Assembly: GCF_900101115.1 (NCBI RefSeq)
Contig: NZ_FNFU01000001.1
Coordinates: forward strand, 309,715 to 373,714
Length of the DNA: 64,000 nt
Direction: 5' to 3'
Origin: Cryobacterium psychrotolerans
GTDB taxonomy: Bacteria; Actinomycetota; Actinomycetes; Actinomycetales; Microbacteriaceae
Positions 8,995-19,403 of this stretch are shown piece by piece. The notes beneath the pieces are model-generated. The model did not search any database. It saw only the letters and a program-made list of their open reading frames with translations, and was not told the DNA's origin. Every line of letters begins with the position of its first letter. The first letter of the stretch is position 1. The translations under genes were made by a program, and so were the position numbers.

Positions 8995-10410
8995 CTACCT
9001 GGCCTGGGGCGGGCGGGTCATGCTCAGCACGTCCAGGGCCACGTCGAGCTGCTCGAGGGTGACCTCGCCGCGCTCCACGAAGCCGAGGGCGATGACGGAT
9101 TCGCGCACGGGCAGCGCCTCGGACACGGCGTGCTTGGCGACCTTCGCGGCCGCCTCGTAGCCGATCACCCGGTTGAGCGGGGTGACGATGGCGGGGGAGG
9201 ACTCGGCGAGGGCGCGGGCGCGCTCCAGGTTGGCCTCGAGGCCGTCGACGGTCTTGTCGGCGAGCACGCGGCTCGCGTTCGTGAGCAGCCGGATCGACTC
9301 GAGCAGCGCGGTCCCCATCACCGGGATGGCGACGTTGAGCTCGAACGAGCCCGAGGCGCCGGACCAGGCGATCGTCGCGTCGTTACCGATGACCCGCGAG
9401 CAGACCATGAGCACGGCCTCCGGGATGACCGGGTTGACCTTGCCGGGCATGATCGAGGACCCCGGCTGCAGGTCGGGGATGTGCAGCTCGCCGATGCCGG
9501 CGTTGGGGCCGGAGCCCATCCAGCGGAGGTCGTTGCAGATCTTGGTCAGGCTGACCGCGATCGTGCGCAGGGCGCCGGATGCGTCGACCAGGCCGTCGCG
9601 GTTGGCCTGGGCCTCGAAGTGGTCCCTGGCCTCGGTGATCGGGAGTTCGGTCTCGGAGCAAAGCAGCTCGATCACGAGCTGTGGGAAGCCGGCGGGCGTG
9701 TTGATGCCGGTACCGACCGCGGTTCCGCCGAGCGGGACCTCGGCGACACGGGGGAGCGCGGAGCGCACGCGCTCGATGCCGAGGCGCATCTGGCGGGCAT
9801 AGCCGCCGAACTCCTGGCCGAGGGTGACGGGCGTGGCATCCATCAGGTGCGTGCGCCCGGCCTTGACGGCGCCGGCCCACAGCTCGGCCTTGGCCTCGAG
9901 GGACACGGCGAGGTGGTCGAGTGCGGGGATGAGGTCGTCGATGAGCGCGCTCGTGACGGCGATGTGCACCGAGGTGGGGAACACGTCGTTTGAGGACTGC
10001 GACGCGTTGACGTGGTCGTTCGGGTGCACCGGGCGGCCGAGGGAGCGGGTGGCGAGGGTCGCAATGACCTCGTTCATGTTCATGTTCGAGGACGTCCCGC
10101 TGCCGGTCTGGTAGACGTCGATCGGGAACTGGCCGTCGTAGCGGCCGGTGATGACCTCGTCCGCGGCATCGGCGATGGCGGTCGCGATGGCGCCGTCGAG
10201 CACGCCGAGCCGTGCGTTGGCAAGCGCCGCGGACTTCTTGATCCGGGCGAGGGCCGCGATCTGCGCCGACTCGAGCACGGAGCCCGAGATCGGGAAGTTC
10301 TCGACGGCACGCTGCGTCTGGGCGCCGTAGAGCGCATCCCGGGGCACGCGCACCTCGCCCATCGTGTCGCGTTCGATCCGGTAGCCGGCGTCTGCGGAGT
10401 TGTCCACCAC
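8995..10410 (-). CDS. fumC: class II fumarate hydratase
   Basis: 471 residues from the GTG at 10410, preceded at seven bases by AAAGGGA; the open frame upstream of this lacks a ribosome binding site. It hydrates fumarate to L-malate in the TCA cycle without an iron-sulfur cluster. The superfamily signature [11 protein letters not shown] and the segments [14 protein letters not shown] and [18 protein letters not shown] are intact. The length matches homotetrameric FumC. It heads a minus-strand block with carbonic anhydrase and DUF4245 upstream, a gene order typical of Microbacteriaceae. Confidence 0.96.
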   Translation of the reverse strand: MVDNSADAGYRIERDTMGEVRVPRDALYGAQTQRAVENFPISGSVLESAQIAALARIKKSAALANARLGVLDGAIATAIADAADEVITGRYDGQFPIDVYQTGSGTSSNMNMNEVIATLATRSLGRPVHPNDHVNASQSSNDVFPTSVHIAVTSALIDDLIPALDHLAVSLEAKAELWAGAVKAGRTHLMDATPVTLGQEFGGYARQMRLGIERVRSALPRVAEVPLGGTAVGTGINTPAGFPQLVIELLCSETELPITEARDHFEAQANRDGLVDASGALRTIAVSLTKICNDLRWMGSGPNAGIGELHIPDLQPGSSIMPGKVNPVIPEAVLMVCSRVIGNDATIAWSGASGSFELNVAIPVMGTALLESIRLLTNASRVLADKTVDGLEANLERARALAESSPAIVTPLNRVIGYEAAAKVAKHAVSEALPVRESVIALGFVERGEVTLEQLDVALDVLSMTRPPQAR

Positions 10411-10447
10411 TGTGTGTTCCCTTTCGGTTTTTGTGTGCGCGGGCGCG

Positions 10448-11089
10448 CTAAACAATGCCCACGACGATGTCGGGGTCAGCGCGCCCTTCGAGGAGGCTGT
10501 AATTCGCTCCGACGATAGCCAATGTACCTTCTGCGACGGCGGCGCTGATCATCTCGGAGCGTTCGAGCAGTTCGGCGACCGTGTCGCGAAGATGCTCCCG
10601 TCCGACCGCCGGCTCGTCGATCGTGTCCGGGTCGATGGGCACGTCCGCGGCCAGCCCGCTCACGCGGCGGACGGCCGGCACGATCTTTTGGATGATCGAA
10701 TTGATGTGGGGAGGCAGGGGGATGGCGTCTTCTGCCTGGGACTCAATGGCCGCGCGCACGGCCCCGCAACGGTCGTGCCCCAGCACGAGGATGAGGTGCA
10801 CGTGCAGGATTTCCACGGCGTATTCGAGCGAGCCCAGCACGGAATCCGAGATGACCTGCCCCGCGTTGCGCACGACGAACAGGTCGCCGAGGCCCTTGTC
10901 GAAGATGATCTCGGCGGCCAGGCGCGAGTCGCTGCACCCGAACAGTGCCGCGACCGGGGCCTGGGTGAAGGCGATCTCGGCGCGCCGGTCGACGTCCTGG
11001 CGCGGGTGGCTCGGCTCGCCGTTGACGAAGCGTTCGTTGCCCCGGCGGAGCTCGTTCCAGACCTTCGAGGGAGTCGATGCCGGGCTCAT
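10448..11089 (-). CDS. beta-class carbonic anhydrase
   Basis: 213 residues from the ATG at 11089, which overlaps the stop of the upstream DUF4245 gene. Zinc ligands and the catalytic dyad are visible: the CSDSRLAAE motif, and HDRCGAV with the second cysteine and histidine. It interconverts CO2 and bicarbonate, supplying bicarbonate to carboxylases. The frame continues upstream to 11269, but this would be read through the neighbour and is not used. Located immediately upstream of fumC (37 bp). Confidence 0.93.
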   Translation of the reverse strand: MSPASTPSKVWNELRRGNERFVNGEPSHPRQDVDRRAEIAFTQAPVAALFGCSDSRLAAEIIFDKGLGDLFVVRNAGQVISDSVLGSLEYAVEILHVHLILVLGHDRCGAVRAAIESQAEDAIPLPPHINSIIQKIVPAVRRVSGLAADVPIDPDTIDEPAVGREHLRDTVAELLERSEMISAAVAEGTLAIVGANYSLLEGRADPDIVVGIV

Positions 11090-11748
11090 CCCTGGTCTCC
11101 GTTCGTGTTCCGCGCGATGGTGTCGGTCAGCGCGCCGGCGAGCACCGTGAATTCGGCCTCGGGGGCCGTGCCGACGAGCAGGAAGGTGCTCGTCCCGGCC
11201 GTCGTCACGAGGGCATAGTCGAAGTTTCCGCGCTCGTCCTCTGGCGCGGTGTTGCGATAGACATCCCACTGGATGCCGTCGAGGGTGACGGTTTCGGCGG
11301 CGGGGGAGCCCTGCAACTGCTCGCTCACCCAGCTGGGGTTGGCGTCGATGCCCTGGTTGAGGCCGATGTAGGCGTCGGCAGGGGTGAGCAGGCCGATGTA
11401 CCAGGAGGCGACCTTGTCGCTGCCGCCGGAACGCCAGGTCGCGGCGTTTGCACGCCAGCCGTCCGGCAGGCGGGGGCTGGCCAGCGGTTCCTCGACGCCG
11501 GGCTGCACCTGGCTGACAACGGCGCGGTAGTCGACGGTTCGGTCGATGGGCGTGTCGCTGCGCGGGACGATCATCACCAGGACCACCACGGCTGCGACGG
11601 TGACCAGGAGGGACAGGATCAGGTTGTTGACGGTCTTGCGGGCCCGGTATGTTCGGGTGTTCTCGGCCTTGCGGGCGGCCGTCTCCTCCGGGGTTTCCGG
11701 TCGTCCGAGCTCGGCGACGATCCGGGGCTCGCGCCTGGCGGCGCTCAT
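11086..11748 (-). CDS. DUF4245 domain-containing membrane protein
   Basis: 220 residues from the ATG at 11748. It has a charged N-terminus ([25 protein letters not shown]), one membrane segment ([19 protein letters not shown]), then an extracytoplasmic domain of about 150 residues with [13 protein letters not shown] and the repeated [15 protein letters not shown] pattern of DUF4245. Function unknown. Coupled by overlap to xseB upstream (stop/start) and to the carbonic anhydrase downstream, so it is part of one operon. Confidence 0.83.
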   Translation of the reverse strand: MSAARREPRIVAELGRPETPEETAARKAENTRTYRARKTVNNLILSLLVTVAAVVVLVMIVPRSDTPIDRTVDYRAVVSQVQPGVEEPLASPRLPDGWRANAATWRSGGSDKVASWYIGLLTPADAYIGLNQGIDANPSWVSEQLQGSPAAETVTLDGIQWDVYRNTAPEDERGNFDYALVTTAGTSTFLLVGTAPEAEFTVLAGALTDTIARNTNGDQG

Positions 11749-11981
11749 GCGTCGGATTCGGCGGCCTGGCCGGCGCGGGCGGCGTCCAGCCGCGCCTTCG
11801 CGCCGATCAGCCACTCTTCGCAGCGGCGCGCGAGCGCCTCGCCGCGTTCCCACAGGGCGAGCGACTGCTCCAGGGTGGACGATCCCTGCTCGAGTTCGTT
11901 GACCACCCGAATGAGTTCGTCGCGGGCCTGCTCGTAGCTGAGAGCGCTGATATCGTCTGCGGGCTGGGTCATGGCATCCAT
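11745..11981 (-). CDS. xseB: exodeoxyribonuclease VII small subunit
   Basis: 78 residues, or 75 if the second ATG (11972) is the start; neither has a strong ribosome binding site, and the gene is probably coupled to xseA, whose stop is one base upstream. The protein is a two-helix bundle with the family pattern [20 protein letters not shown] and [19 protein letters not shown]. XseB wraps the XseA C-terminus to form the ssDNA exonuclease. Confidence 0.92.
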   Translation of the reverse strand: MDAMTQPADDISALSYEQARDELIRVVNELEQGSSTLEQSLALWERGEALARRCEEWLIGAKARLDAARAGQAAESDA

Positions 11982-11982
11982 T

Positions 11983-13185
11983 CTATTTCGACACGGCCCT
12001 CAGGGATCCGCGGGCGAGCGTGATGCGCAGCTCCGTGCCGCCGGGCGCCTGGTCCGGGGCGCGCACGACGTGCCCGTCCGGCAGTTGCACGATGGCGTAG
12101 CCGCGGTCGAGGGTGCCCTGCGGGGAGAGGGCGCGCAGTTGGGAGCGCAGGTCGACGACGGCGGCGCCGGCTCGTTCGACCACCCGGCCGACGAGCTCGG
12201 AACCGCGCGCGACATACCGGGTCAGGTCTTCGGACCGGGAGTCGACGATCCAGGTTGCCGAGCTCAGCGCAGGGCGGGAGCGGAGCTGCCCGATCCGGTC
12301 AACCTCCGAAGAGAGGATGCCGGTGAGCCGGGTGCTGAGGCGGGCGCGGGCCTGCTGCACCCGGTTGAGCTCGTCCGCGACATCCGGGACCACCCGCTTG
12401 GCCGCATCGGTCGGTGTGGAGGCGCGGAGGTCGGCGACCTCGTCGAGCAGGGGACGGTCGGCTTCATGGCCGATCGCACTGACGAGAGGGGTCCGGCAGG
12501 CGGCGGCCGCGCGGACGAGCCCTTCGTCGCTGAAGCCGAGGAGGTTCTGGAAATCGCCGCCGCCTCGGGCGACGATGATCACGTCGACCTCGGGGTCGGC
12601 GTCCAGCCGCTTGATCGCCGCCGTCACCTCGGACACCATGCGGTCCCCCTGGACGGCCGCGTGCACGACCCGGAACGTGACGGCGGGCCAGCGCAGCTGG
12701 GCGTTGCGAAGCACGTCCTTCTCGGCATCGGAATCCTTGCCGGTGACGAGGCCGATGCAGTGGGGGAGGAACGGCAGGCGGATCTTGCGCGAGGCGTCGA
12801 AGAGTCCCTCGCCGGCGAGTTGCTTGCGCAGCCGCTCCAGCCGCTCGAGCATGTCGCCGAGGCCGACGTGGCGAAGTTCGAACACCTGCATGGTGAGCGT
12901 GCCGCCCTTGACCCAGTAGTTGGGTTTGACCAGCGCGATGACCCGGTCGCCCTGCTTGAAGTCGTTGGTGAGTTTCGCGCGGACGGACGACCAGACCGTG
13001 AAGCTGACCGTGGCGTCCTCGGTGAGATCCTTGAGCTTGCCGTAGACGTTGCCGCCGCTCTGGCCCCACTGGGTGATCTCCCCCTCGATCCAGACGGTCC
13101 CGAGGCGGTCGATGTAGTCGCGGATCTTGCCGGAGAGCATCGCGACCGGCCAGGGGGTCTCGACGGTGGTGGGGCCCTGGGTCAT
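11983..13185 (-). CDS. xseA: exodeoxyribonuclease VII large subunit
   Basis: 400 residues. N-terminal OB-fold ([21 protein letters not shown] at about 30-50, with the ssDNA-binding aromatic), then the catalytic domain with [19 protein letters not shown] and [24 protein letters not shown]. The C-terminal coiled coil binds XseB. It degrades single-stranded DNA from both ends into oligonucleotides and works in repair. First gene of the minus-strand operon xseA-xseB-DUF4245-carbonic anhydrase-fumC; divergent from ispH. Confidence 0.95.
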   Translation of the reverse strand: MTQGPTTVETPWPVAMLSGKIRDYIDRLGTVWIEGEITQWGQSGGNVYGKLKDLTEDATVSFTVWSSVRAKLTNDFKQGDRVIALVKPNYWVKGGTLTMQVFELRHVGLGDMLERLERLRKQLAGEGLFDASRKIRLPFLPHCIGLVTGKDSDAEKDVLRNAQLRWPAVTFRVVHAAVQGDRMVSEVTAAIKRLDADPEVDVIIVARGGGDFQNLLGFSDEGLVRAAAACRTPLVSAIGHEADRPLLDEVADLRASTPTDAAKRVVPDVADELNRVQQARARLSTRLTGILSSEVDRIGQLRSRPALSSATWIVDSRSEDLTRYVARGSELVGRVVERAGAAVVDLRSQLRALSPQGTLDRGYAIVQLPDGHVVRAPDQAPGGTELRITLARGSLRAVSK

Positions 13186-13238
13186 TGCTGGTCTCCTCCC
13201 ACGGAACCCGTCCAGGGGTGCGCGCCTAGAATGGGACC

Positions 13239-14294
13239 GTGACCATCAGTACTAATTCGCCCGTGATCGGCCTTGGCATGCCTCGGATACTGAGTGCGCC
13301 GGGCAGGCTCAAGGATACCCCGGTGGCGGGGGGCAAACGGGTGCTGCTGGCCGCCCCGCGCGGATACTGCGCCGGGGTCGACCGTGCCGTCATCGCCGTG
13401 GAGAAGGCCCTGGAGCACTACGGCGCCCCGGTTTACGTGCGCAAGCAGATCGTGCACAACACCCATGTCGTGGCCGAACTGGAGCACAAGGGCGCCGTCT
13501 TCGTCGACGAGGTCGACGAGGTGCCGACCGGGTCACACATCGTTTTCAGCGCGCATGGAGTCTCGCCGGCCGTGGTCAATGCCGCCGCGGAACGCGGACT
13601 CCAGGCCATCGATGCGACCTGCCCGCTCGTCACCAAGGTGCACCGCGAGGCGGTGCGCTTCGCCCGCGACGACTTCGAAATCCTCCTGATCGGCCATGAA
13701 GGCCACGAAGAGGTCGAAGGCACCGCCGGGGAGGCGCCGGAGAACACCACCCTGGTCGGCAGCCCCGACGACGCCGACATCGTCGAGGTGCGGAATCCGG
13801 CCAGGGTCGTTTGGTTGTCCCAGACGACCCTGAGCGTGGACGAAACCATGGAAACCGTGCGCCGCCTGCGCAAGCGGTTCCCGCTGCTGCAGGATCCACC
13901 GAGCGACGACATTTGCTACGCCACCCAGAACCGCCAGGTCGCCATCAAGAAGGTTGCCGCCGATTCCGACCTCGTCATCGTCGTCGGCTCAGCGAACTCG
14001 TCCAACTCCGTGCGCCTGGTCGAGGTGGCCCTCGAGTACGGCGCCACGGCCGCCTACCGGATCGACTACGCCAGCGAAGTGAAGCAGGAGTGGCTCGACG
14101 GGGTGAACACCGTGGGCGTCACGAGCGGGGCATCCGTTCCGGAGGAACTCGTCGACGAGCTGCTCTCCGCCCTCGCGGATGCCGGCTACGCCGACGTCAT
14201 TCCGGTCAAGACGGCCGAGGAAGACCTGATCTTCTCCCTGCCCAAGGAACTGCGCGGCAACCTCAAGGGCAGCCGGGCCGCACAACCGGAGTAG
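13239..14294 (+). CDS. ispH: 4-hydroxy-3-methylbut-2-enyl diphosphate reductase
   Basis: 351 residues with GTG start. It catalyses the last step of the MEP pathway, giving IPP and DMAPP, using a [4Fe-4S] cluster. The three cluster cysteines are in [24 protein letters not shown] and [11 protein letters not shown]; substrate-binding SSNSVRLVE and the conserved histidines ([15 protein letters not shown]) are present. The N-terminal 30 residues are a non-conserved extension, common in this family. With uppS nearby, it confirms isoprenoid synthesis by the MEP route. Confidence 0.95.
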   Translation: MTISTNSPVIGLGMPRILSAPGRLKDTPVAGGKRVLLAAPRGYCAGVDRAVIAVEKALEHYGAPVYVRKQIVHNTHVVAELEHKGAVFVDEVDEVPTGSHIVFSAHGVSPAVVNAAAERGLQAIDATCPLVTKVHREAVRFARDDFEILLIGHEGHEEVEGTAGEAPENTTLVGSPDDADIVEVRNPARVVWLSQTTLSVDETMETVRRLRKRFPLLQDPPSDDICYATQNRQVAIKKVAADSDLVIVVGSANSSNSVRLVEVALEYGATAAYRIDYASEVKQEWLDGVNTVGVTSGASVPEELVDELLSALADAGYADVIPVKTAEEDLIFSLPKELRGNLKGSRAAQPE

Positions 14295-14302
14295 CGCGCC
14301 GG

Positions 14303-14860
14303 CTACGGCTGGCCGTACAGCTCGAGCAGGGTTGGATCGGCAGTCACGACGACCCCGATGAACACGAAGATCACCACGACCGAGACGGCGCCGCCGATCA
14401 GCGGAACGTAGAAGGCGCGGCGGCCGCGAGTCAGCAGCAGGATCGACAGCACGGTCGTCACGATCCAGATTCCGGCTTCGACGATGCGACCGGCCGTGAT
14501 CAGGCCGGCGACCGAGACGGCCGGGGTGTAGGTGCCGAGGTCTTCCTGCGTGTACAGCACCTGCATGGCCTGGGGCAGCGAGCCCAGGACCGAGACCATC
14601 AAGAACGTCGCCAGGAGCCCGAAGATGAGCAGGGCGAGCGTGACCGGTCGGTCCCAAGCGGGCGTGCGGGACGCCCCGGGCGCCGTGGCGGCCGCCGGGA
14701 CCGATGCGGCGTCGGGCGCGACGGGAATGGCCGGGGCGGCGGAGTCATCCTTCGGCGGCGTCCAACTCCAGCCTTCCGGCGCGAGCTCGCCGAATTGCGG
14801 CCGGGGGCGGGTGTCCTCCGGGCGGTTCGGCTCGGAAGAATTCGGGTCGGGAATCGTCAT
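14303..14860 (-). CDS. DUF6264-type membrane protein
   Basis: 185 residues. The N-terminal 75 residues or so are Pro/Ala-rich and disordered, with PEGWSWTPP. Four hydrophobic segments follow (VTLALLIFGLLATFLMVSVL; TPAVSVAGLITAG; IWIVTTVLSILLLT; FYVPLIGGAVSVVVIFVFIG). This matches small Microbacteriaceae membrane proteins annotated as DUF6264, by memory of the family rather than a search. Function unknown. It lies 9 bp downstream of fbaA on the same strand and converges with ispH. Confidence 0.72.
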   Translation of the reverse strand: MTIPDPNSSEPNRPEDTRPRPQFGELAPEGWSWTPPKDDSAAPAIPVAPDAASVPAAATAPGASRTPAWDRPVTLALLIFGLLATFLMVSVLGSLPQAMQVLYTQEDLGTYTPAVSVAGLITAGRIVEAGIWIVTTVLSILLLTRGRRAFYVPLIGGAVSVVVIFVFIGVVVTADPTLLELYGQP

Positions 14861-14869
14861 GCGCCGGAG

Positions 14870-15895
14870 CTAGCTGTTCGAGTGGCCGGCCGAGCCCAGC
14901 TGACGGGTCGAGTCGACGACGCGGGCGGCCATGGCCGCCTCGGCCACCTTGCCCCAGGCGCGGGGGTCGTAGACCTTCTTGTTGCCCACTTCGCCGTCGA
15001 CCTTGAGCACGCTGTCGTAGTTCTTGAGCATGTAGTCGGCGATCGCCCGGGTGAAGGCGTACTGGGTGTCCGTGTCGATGTTCATTTTGATGACGCCGTT
15101 GGCGACCGCCTCGGCGATTTCCGCGTCGGTCGAGCCGGAGCCGCCGTGGAAGACGAGGTCGAGCGGCTTGGGGCCGGTTCCGTACTTCTCGGCCAGGCCC
15201 TCCTGAATGCCCTTGAGCAGTTCCGGGCGCAGCTTGACGTTGCCGGGCTTGTACACGCCGTGCACATTGCCGAAGGTGAGCGCCGACATGTAGCGACCCT
15301 GCTCGCCCAGGCCGAGGGCTTCGACCAGCGCGATGGCGTCATCGAGGCTGGTGTAGAGCTTCTCGTTGATGTCGTGGCTGACGCCATCCTCTTCGCCGCC
15401 GACGACGCCGACCTCAACTTCGAGGATCGCGTTAATCGCGCGGGTGCGCGCCAGCATGTTCTTGGCGATCTCGAGGTTCTCGCCGAGCGGCACGGAGGAT
15501 CCGTCCCACATGTGGGACTGGAAGATCGGGTTGCGGCCGGCCTTGACCTCGTCCTCGGAGGCCGCGATCAGCGGCATGACGAAGTCGTCGAGGGCGCCCT
15601 TGGGGCAGTGGTCGGTGTGCAGCGCGACGGTGATCGGGTAGTTGTCGGCGACCGAGTGCACGAAGCGGGCGAAGGCGAGGGCGCCGGATGCGCGGTTCTT
15701 CACGGTGTGGCCGGCGAAGTAGTCCGCGCCGCCCGTGGTGACCTGGATGATGCCGTCGGAGCCGGCCTCGGTGAGGCCCTGCAGCACCGCGTTGATGGTC
15801 TGAGACGAAGAGACGTTGAATGCGGGGTAGGCGAATCCCTTGTCCTTGGCCTTGTTCAGCATCTCGGCGTACTGGTCTGGGGTGGCGATAGGCAT
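14870..15895 (-). CDS. fbaA: class II fructose-bisphosphate aldolase
   Basis: 341 residues. Zinc-dependent aldol cleavage and condensation between fructose 1,6-bisphosphate and the triose phosphates. The class II zinc and substrate motifs are visible: VALHTDHCPKGALDDF, LEVEVGVVGGEEDGV, FGNVHGVYKPGN and FHGGSGSTDAEI. Class IIA length. Preceded by GAGGA upstream of the ATG at 15895. Divergent from glpX, which carries out the opposing gluconeogenic step, so the two face each other across about 200 bp of shared promoter region. Confidence 0.95.
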   Translation of the reverse strand: MPIATPDQYAEMLNKAKDKGFAYPAFNVSSSQTINAVLQGLTEAGSDGIIQVTTGGADYFAGHTVKNRASGALAFARFVHSVADNYPITVALHTDHCPKGALDDFVMPLIAASEDEVKAGRNPIFQSHMWDGSSVPLGENLEIAKNMLARTRAINAILEVEVGVVGGEEDGVSHDINEKLYTSLDDAIALVEALGLGEQGRYMSALTFGNVHGVYKPGNVKLRPELLKGIQEGLAEKYGTGPKPLDLVFHGGSGSTDAEIAEAVANGVIKMNIDTDTQYAFTRAIADYMLKNYDSVLKVDGEVGNKKVYDPRAWGKVAEAAMAARVVDSTRQLGSAGHSNS

Positions 15896-16091
15896 GGCGT
15901 CTCCTGAGGAAGTATCCGGCTGGGTGGCTCAATACTACCGAGACTGCCCATAGGCCGGGGCGCATATGTCGACCCGCCGCCGCACCCCCAGCGGCGCGAC
16001 GCTAAGCTGGCCGAGGTGGCTCTGGCCTACCTGCGCCGGCCCGCTGACGGGCTTCGCCACTGCAACACGCTTCGTCCGGGAAGGACCATTT

Positions 16092-17090
16092 GTGAACAGC
16101 ACTGACCCCATCGTCACTGACCCCATCGTGTACGCGCACCCCGATCGCAACCTGGCCATGGAGCTGGTGCGCGCGACCGAGGCAGCCGCGATTCGCGCCG
16201 TGCCGTTCATCGGCCGCGGCGACAAGTATGCCGCCGACAAGGCCGCCGTCGACGCCATGCGCGCGTTCCTCGGCACCGTCAACTTCGACGGCCTCATTGT
16301 GATCGGCGAGGGCGAGAAGGACGAGGCGCCGATGCTCTTCAACGGCGAGCGTGTCGGCACCGGCCGTGGCCCCGCCTGCGACATCGCCGTCGACCCGATC
16401 GACGGCACGAGCCTCACGGCCGCGGGCCGCCAGAACGCCATCTCCGTGATCGCCGTCTCCGACCGCGGCACGATGCTGGACGCGTCATCCGTGTTCTACA
16501 TGGACAAGATCGTCACCGGCGCCGCCGGCCGCGGCGTCGTGAGCCTCGACCAGTCGATCGGCGAGAACATCCGCGAGCTGTCGAAGGCCATCGGCAAGCC
16601 GGTCGGCGACATGACCATTGCCGTCCTCGATCGTCCCCGCCACGCGGGACTCATCGACGCCATTCGCAGCGCGGGGGCGGGCACCCGGCTCATGCTCGAC
16701 GGCGATGTGGCCGGCGGCATCAACGCCGCCCGTTACGAGACTCGCATCGACATGTGCGTCGGCATCGGCGGCAGCCCCGAGGGCATCACCACGGCCTGCG
16801 CGCTCAAGGCGCTGGGCGGTTACATGCAGGGCCGCCTCGCGCCCAAGGACGACGCCGAGCGGGCCAGGGGCGTCGCGGCCGGCCTGGACATCGACAAACT
16901 GCTCGAAATCGACGACATGGTCAGCGGCGACAACACGTTCTTCGTGGCCACCGGTGTCACCGACGGCGGACTCGTCGACGGCGTGCGCCGCAAGGGCCCG
17001 ATGATCCGCACCGAAAGCATTGTGCTCCGGTCGCGTTCGGGCACTGCCCGCCGCGTCGTCGCCGAGCACCTCGCCGAGAAGTGGCTCTAA
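16092..17090 (+). CDS. glpX: class II fructose-1,6-bisphosphatase
   Basis: 332 residues from the GTG at 16092, preceded by GGGAAGGA with a good spacing; the frame is open upstream to 15966, but that part is promoter-like. Metal and substrate motifs: GEGEKDEAPML, VDPIDGTSLTA, LDRPRH and YETRIDMCVGIGGSPEG. GlpX is the main gluconeogenic FBPase of Actinobacteria. Divergent from fbaA. Confidence 0.94.
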   Translation: MNSTDPIVTDPIVYAHPDRNLAMELVRATEAAAIRAVPFIGRGDKYAADKAAVDAMRAFLGTVNFDGLIVIGEGEKDEAPMLFNGERVGTGRGPACDIAVDPIDGTSLTAAGRQNAISVIAVSDRGTMLDASSVFYMDKIVTGAAGRGVVSLDQSIGENIRELSKAIGKPVGDMTIAVLDRPRHAGLIDAIRSAGAGTRLMLDGDVAGGINAARYETRIDMCVGIGGSPEGITTACALKALGGYMQGRLAPKDDAERARGVAAGLDIDKLLEIDDMVSGDNTFFVATGVTDGGLVDGVRRKGPMIRTESIVLRSRSGTARRVVAEHLAEKWL

Positions 17091-17105
17091 GGCCCTGACT
17101 TCCCT

Positions 17106-17168
17106 CGCCGAACTGTGAGTTTGGCACCTTCGGCGCGCTCGTGAAGGTGCCGAACTCACAGTTCGGCG
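17106..17168. repeat. palindromic repeat family B, copy 1
   Basis: Arms 17106-17131 and 17143-17168 (26 nt) pair with one mismatch; the core is CTGTGAGTTTGGCACCTTC and its complement. It sits between convergent glpX and rmuC, next to a family C palindrome. Half of the same palindrome recurs at 63596-63622, cut by a mobile element. Probable terminator. Confidence 0.8.
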
Positions 17169-17224
17169 CGCTCGCGCAGCACATGTGCTGGGCGGTTCTT
17201 CCTGTCCCCTTCAGGCCCGTCCCG

Positions 17225-17285
17225 GTTGAGTTGCGGAGAAAGTACCTTCGTCGCAAAGTTGAAGGTACTTTGTCCGCAGTTCAAC
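17225..17285. repeat. palindromic repeat family C, copy 1
   Basis: Arms 17225-17249 and 17261-17285 (25 nt); the core is TGCGGAGAAAGTACCTTC and its near complement. A second copy is at 56000-56060. Together with the family B copy just upstream, it fills the 229-bp gap between the convergent glpX and rmuC genes. Confidence 0.8.
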
Positions 17286-17319
17286 TTCGCGGGCCGCGTG
17301 GAGGATTGCTCGCGAGCGG

Positions 17320-18654
17320 TCAGTCGGCGGCGCGGATGACGGCGGCTTCGAGCTCGGCCGTCTCGAGCTCGGCCACGAATTCGAACGCGGCCAGTTCGCG
17401 CGGCGTCTCCTCGATGCCCACCAGCGGCGCGAGGACCTTCGACTCGTCCAGGGCGTTGAGCTTGCGCGCCGTGGGGAGCACCTGGCGTTCCATCGAGCCG
17501 ACGAAGCCGTTGTAGTCCTTCACGGTGCGTTCGATCGAGCGGCCCAGCTTCTCGATGTGCGTCGCCGTCGTGGCCAGGCGCGAGTAAAGCTCCCGGCTGA
17601 GGTCGAAGAGAACCTTGGCATCCTGGGTGAGCACGTCCTGCTGCCAGCTGAACGCGACCGTCTTGAGCACCGACCAGAGCGTCACCGGCGAGGCGAGAGC
17701 GACGCGCTTGCCGAAGGCGAACTCCATGATCGTCGGGTCGGCTTCCATAGCCGATGAGACGAGCGATTCGCTCGGGATGAACGCGATCACGATCTCCGGC
17801 GACGCCTCGAGTCCCTGCCAATAGGCTTTGCTGCCGAGGGCCGTGATGTGGTCGCGGACCGCCTTCACGTGCGCCTTCATGTAGGTCTCCCGACGGGCGC
17901 CTTCCGCGCCGGTAGCGGTGGCGGGGATCTGACTCGCCTCGAGGAAGGCGGTGAACGGCACCTTCGCGTCGACGGCGATGTTCTTGCCCCCGGGCAGGTG
18001 CACGACCATGTCGGGGCGCCCCGCGCCGGCATCCGAGGTGATGCTGGACTGCATGTCGAAGTCGACCCGCTCGATCAGGCCGGCGGCCTCGACCACGCTG
18101 CGCAGCTGTGTCTCGCCCCAGACCCCGCGGGTGCTGTTGGAGCGCAGGGCGGAGGCCAGCGATTCCGCGGTGCTGCGCAGGCGCTCCTCGGACTCGGTGG
18201 CCGAACGAAGCTGCTGGCTGAGTTCGCCGTGCTGCAGGCTGCGCTGTGCCTCGAGCTCGGACACCTTCTTCTGCATGTCCTGCAAGCTCTCCCGCACCGG
18301 GGCCAGGGCCTGGAGCACCTTGCTTTCCTGGCGTTCCCGCTCCGACCGGGCCTCCTGGTCGGTGCGCTGGCGGTCGATGAGCTCGCGGTACTGCTGCTGG
18401 GCGTCGAGGATCTGGCCACGCATGCCCTCGGCGGTGGCCTGCATCGCCGCGAGTTCCTCGCGCAGGAGGGACTGCACGGCCGCGTCGGCCGCCCGGGTCT
18501 CGGCCAGCGCCACCTGGTGCCGCGCCTCGACCACGGCCGGGTCTTCGGCCGCGGTCGAGGCCGAGCGGCGGCGCTGCAGCACGACGACCGCCAGGAGTGC
18601 GCCGAGGAGCACGCCGATGACGATTCCGAGGATGAGGCTGAGCAGTGGGTCCAT
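17320..18654 (-). CDS. rmuC: DNA recombination protein RmuC homologue
   Basis: 444 residues. It starts with a membrane anchor (LSLILGIVIGVLLGALLAVVVL), then a long Gln/Glu/Arg-rich coiled coil (about residues 45-170), then the RmuC nuclease-like domain (RGVWGETQLRSVVEAAGL, VVHLPGGKNIAVDAKVPF, VIAFIPSESLVSSAM, DFDMQSS). RmuC limits inversions at short inverted repeats in E. coli, perhaps as a nuclease. That is of note in a window rich in palindromes, though no link is shown. Confidence 0.9.
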   Translation of the reverse strand: MDPLLSLILGIVIGVLLGALLAVVVLQRRRSASTAAEDPAVVEARHQVALAETRAADAAVQSLLREELAAMQATAEGMRGQILDAQQQYRELIDRQRTDQEARSERERQESKVLQALAPVRESLQDMQKKVSELEAQRSLQHGELSQQLRSATESEERLRSTAESLASALRSNSTRGVWGETQLRSVVEAAGLIERVDFDMQSSITSDAGAGRPDMVVHLPGGKNIAVDAKVPFTAFLEASQIPATATGAEGARRETYMKAHVKAVRDHITALGSKAYWQGLEASPEIVIAFIPSESLVSSAMEADPTIMEFAFGKRVALASPVTLWSVLKTVAFSWQQDVLTQDAKVLFDLSRELYSRLATTATHIEKLGRSIERTVKDYNGFVGSMERQVLPTARKLNALDESKVLAPLVGIEETPRELAAFEFVAELETAELEAAVIRAAD

Positions 18655-18710
18655 GTCTCAAGTGTGCCAGTGGCCACCGACAGAGCCCGTGAAGCGCGGG
18701 AGGTGCGCTG

Positions 18711-19328
18711 TTAGTTCAGCGCCATTGGACCGTGCGTGGCGGCGTGTTCGCGAGTGGCGACGGGGCCGATCACACCGATCTTGACGCCGGTGATGTGCGC
18801 GAGCTGCTCGAGAGTGTCGGCCTCGTGCCGCTGCGCCGCGTGGATCATGATCGCGGCGCACGCCTCGGCATCGGCCAGGGCGTCGTGGTGGGCGAAGTCC
18901 TCGAACCCGGCGGCCATCGCGGCGACCGGGAGCCGGTAGGAGTCGAGGTGGTAGGTGCGCCGGGCCACCTGCAGGCTGCAGACGTACGCGAAGTCGGGGA
19001 TCGCCAGGCCGGCGACGGTCGACGAGGTCGAGATGACGCCCAGGTCGAAGCCGGCGTTGTGTGCCACGAGGTGGTCGCCATCGGCGAAGGCAACCAGGTC
19101 GGGGAGTTGGGCCGCCCAGCCGGCGGCACCGGCGACATCCGACGGGCGGATGCCGTGGATCTTGATATTCCACTCCTGGAATGCGTCGTGGCCGACCGGG
19201 GGCCGGATGAACCAGCCCACACGCTCGACGACCTTGCCGTCCCTGACCTTCACCATGCCGACCGAGCAGGCCGAAGCAGCGGAGGAGTTGGCGGTCTCGA
19301 AGTCGATGGCGGTGAAGTTGAGGGGCAC
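18711..19328 (-). CDS. DEDDh-type 3'-5' exonuclease (DnaQ-like)
   Basis: 205 residues. The four acidic/histidine motifs of the DEDDh family are seen: IDFETANS (Exo I), VAHNAGFDLGVI (Exo II), and HHDALADAEACA (Exo III, with the catalytic His). It is a stand-alone exonuclease domain with a short C-terminal tail, unlike the polymerase epsilon subunit, so it is probably a repair or RNA-maturation exonuclease. Downstream of rmuC's start region on the same strand; divergent from ychF. Confidence 0.87.
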   Translation of the reverse strand: MPLNFTAIDFETANSSAASACSVGMVKVRDGKVVERVGWFIRPPVGHDAFQEWNIKIHGIRPSDVAGAAGWAAQLPDLVAFADGDHLVAHNAGFDLGVISTSSTVAGLAIPDFAYVCSLQVARRTYHLDSYRLPVAAMAAGFEDFAHHDALADAEACAAIMIHAAQRHEADTLEQLAHITGVKIGVIGPVATREHAATHGPMALN

Positions 19329-19403
19329 GTCCTCATCGTCTCACGCGCCGCTGACAGGGCCCGTCAAGGAAGGGCCGGGCGCGAGCCGGTACGATTGAGT
19401 CTC

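Noticed and set aside
13811..15907. Rightward open frame of 698 codons
   Set aside because: Overlaps ispH in another frame and is antisense to fbaA; no motif.
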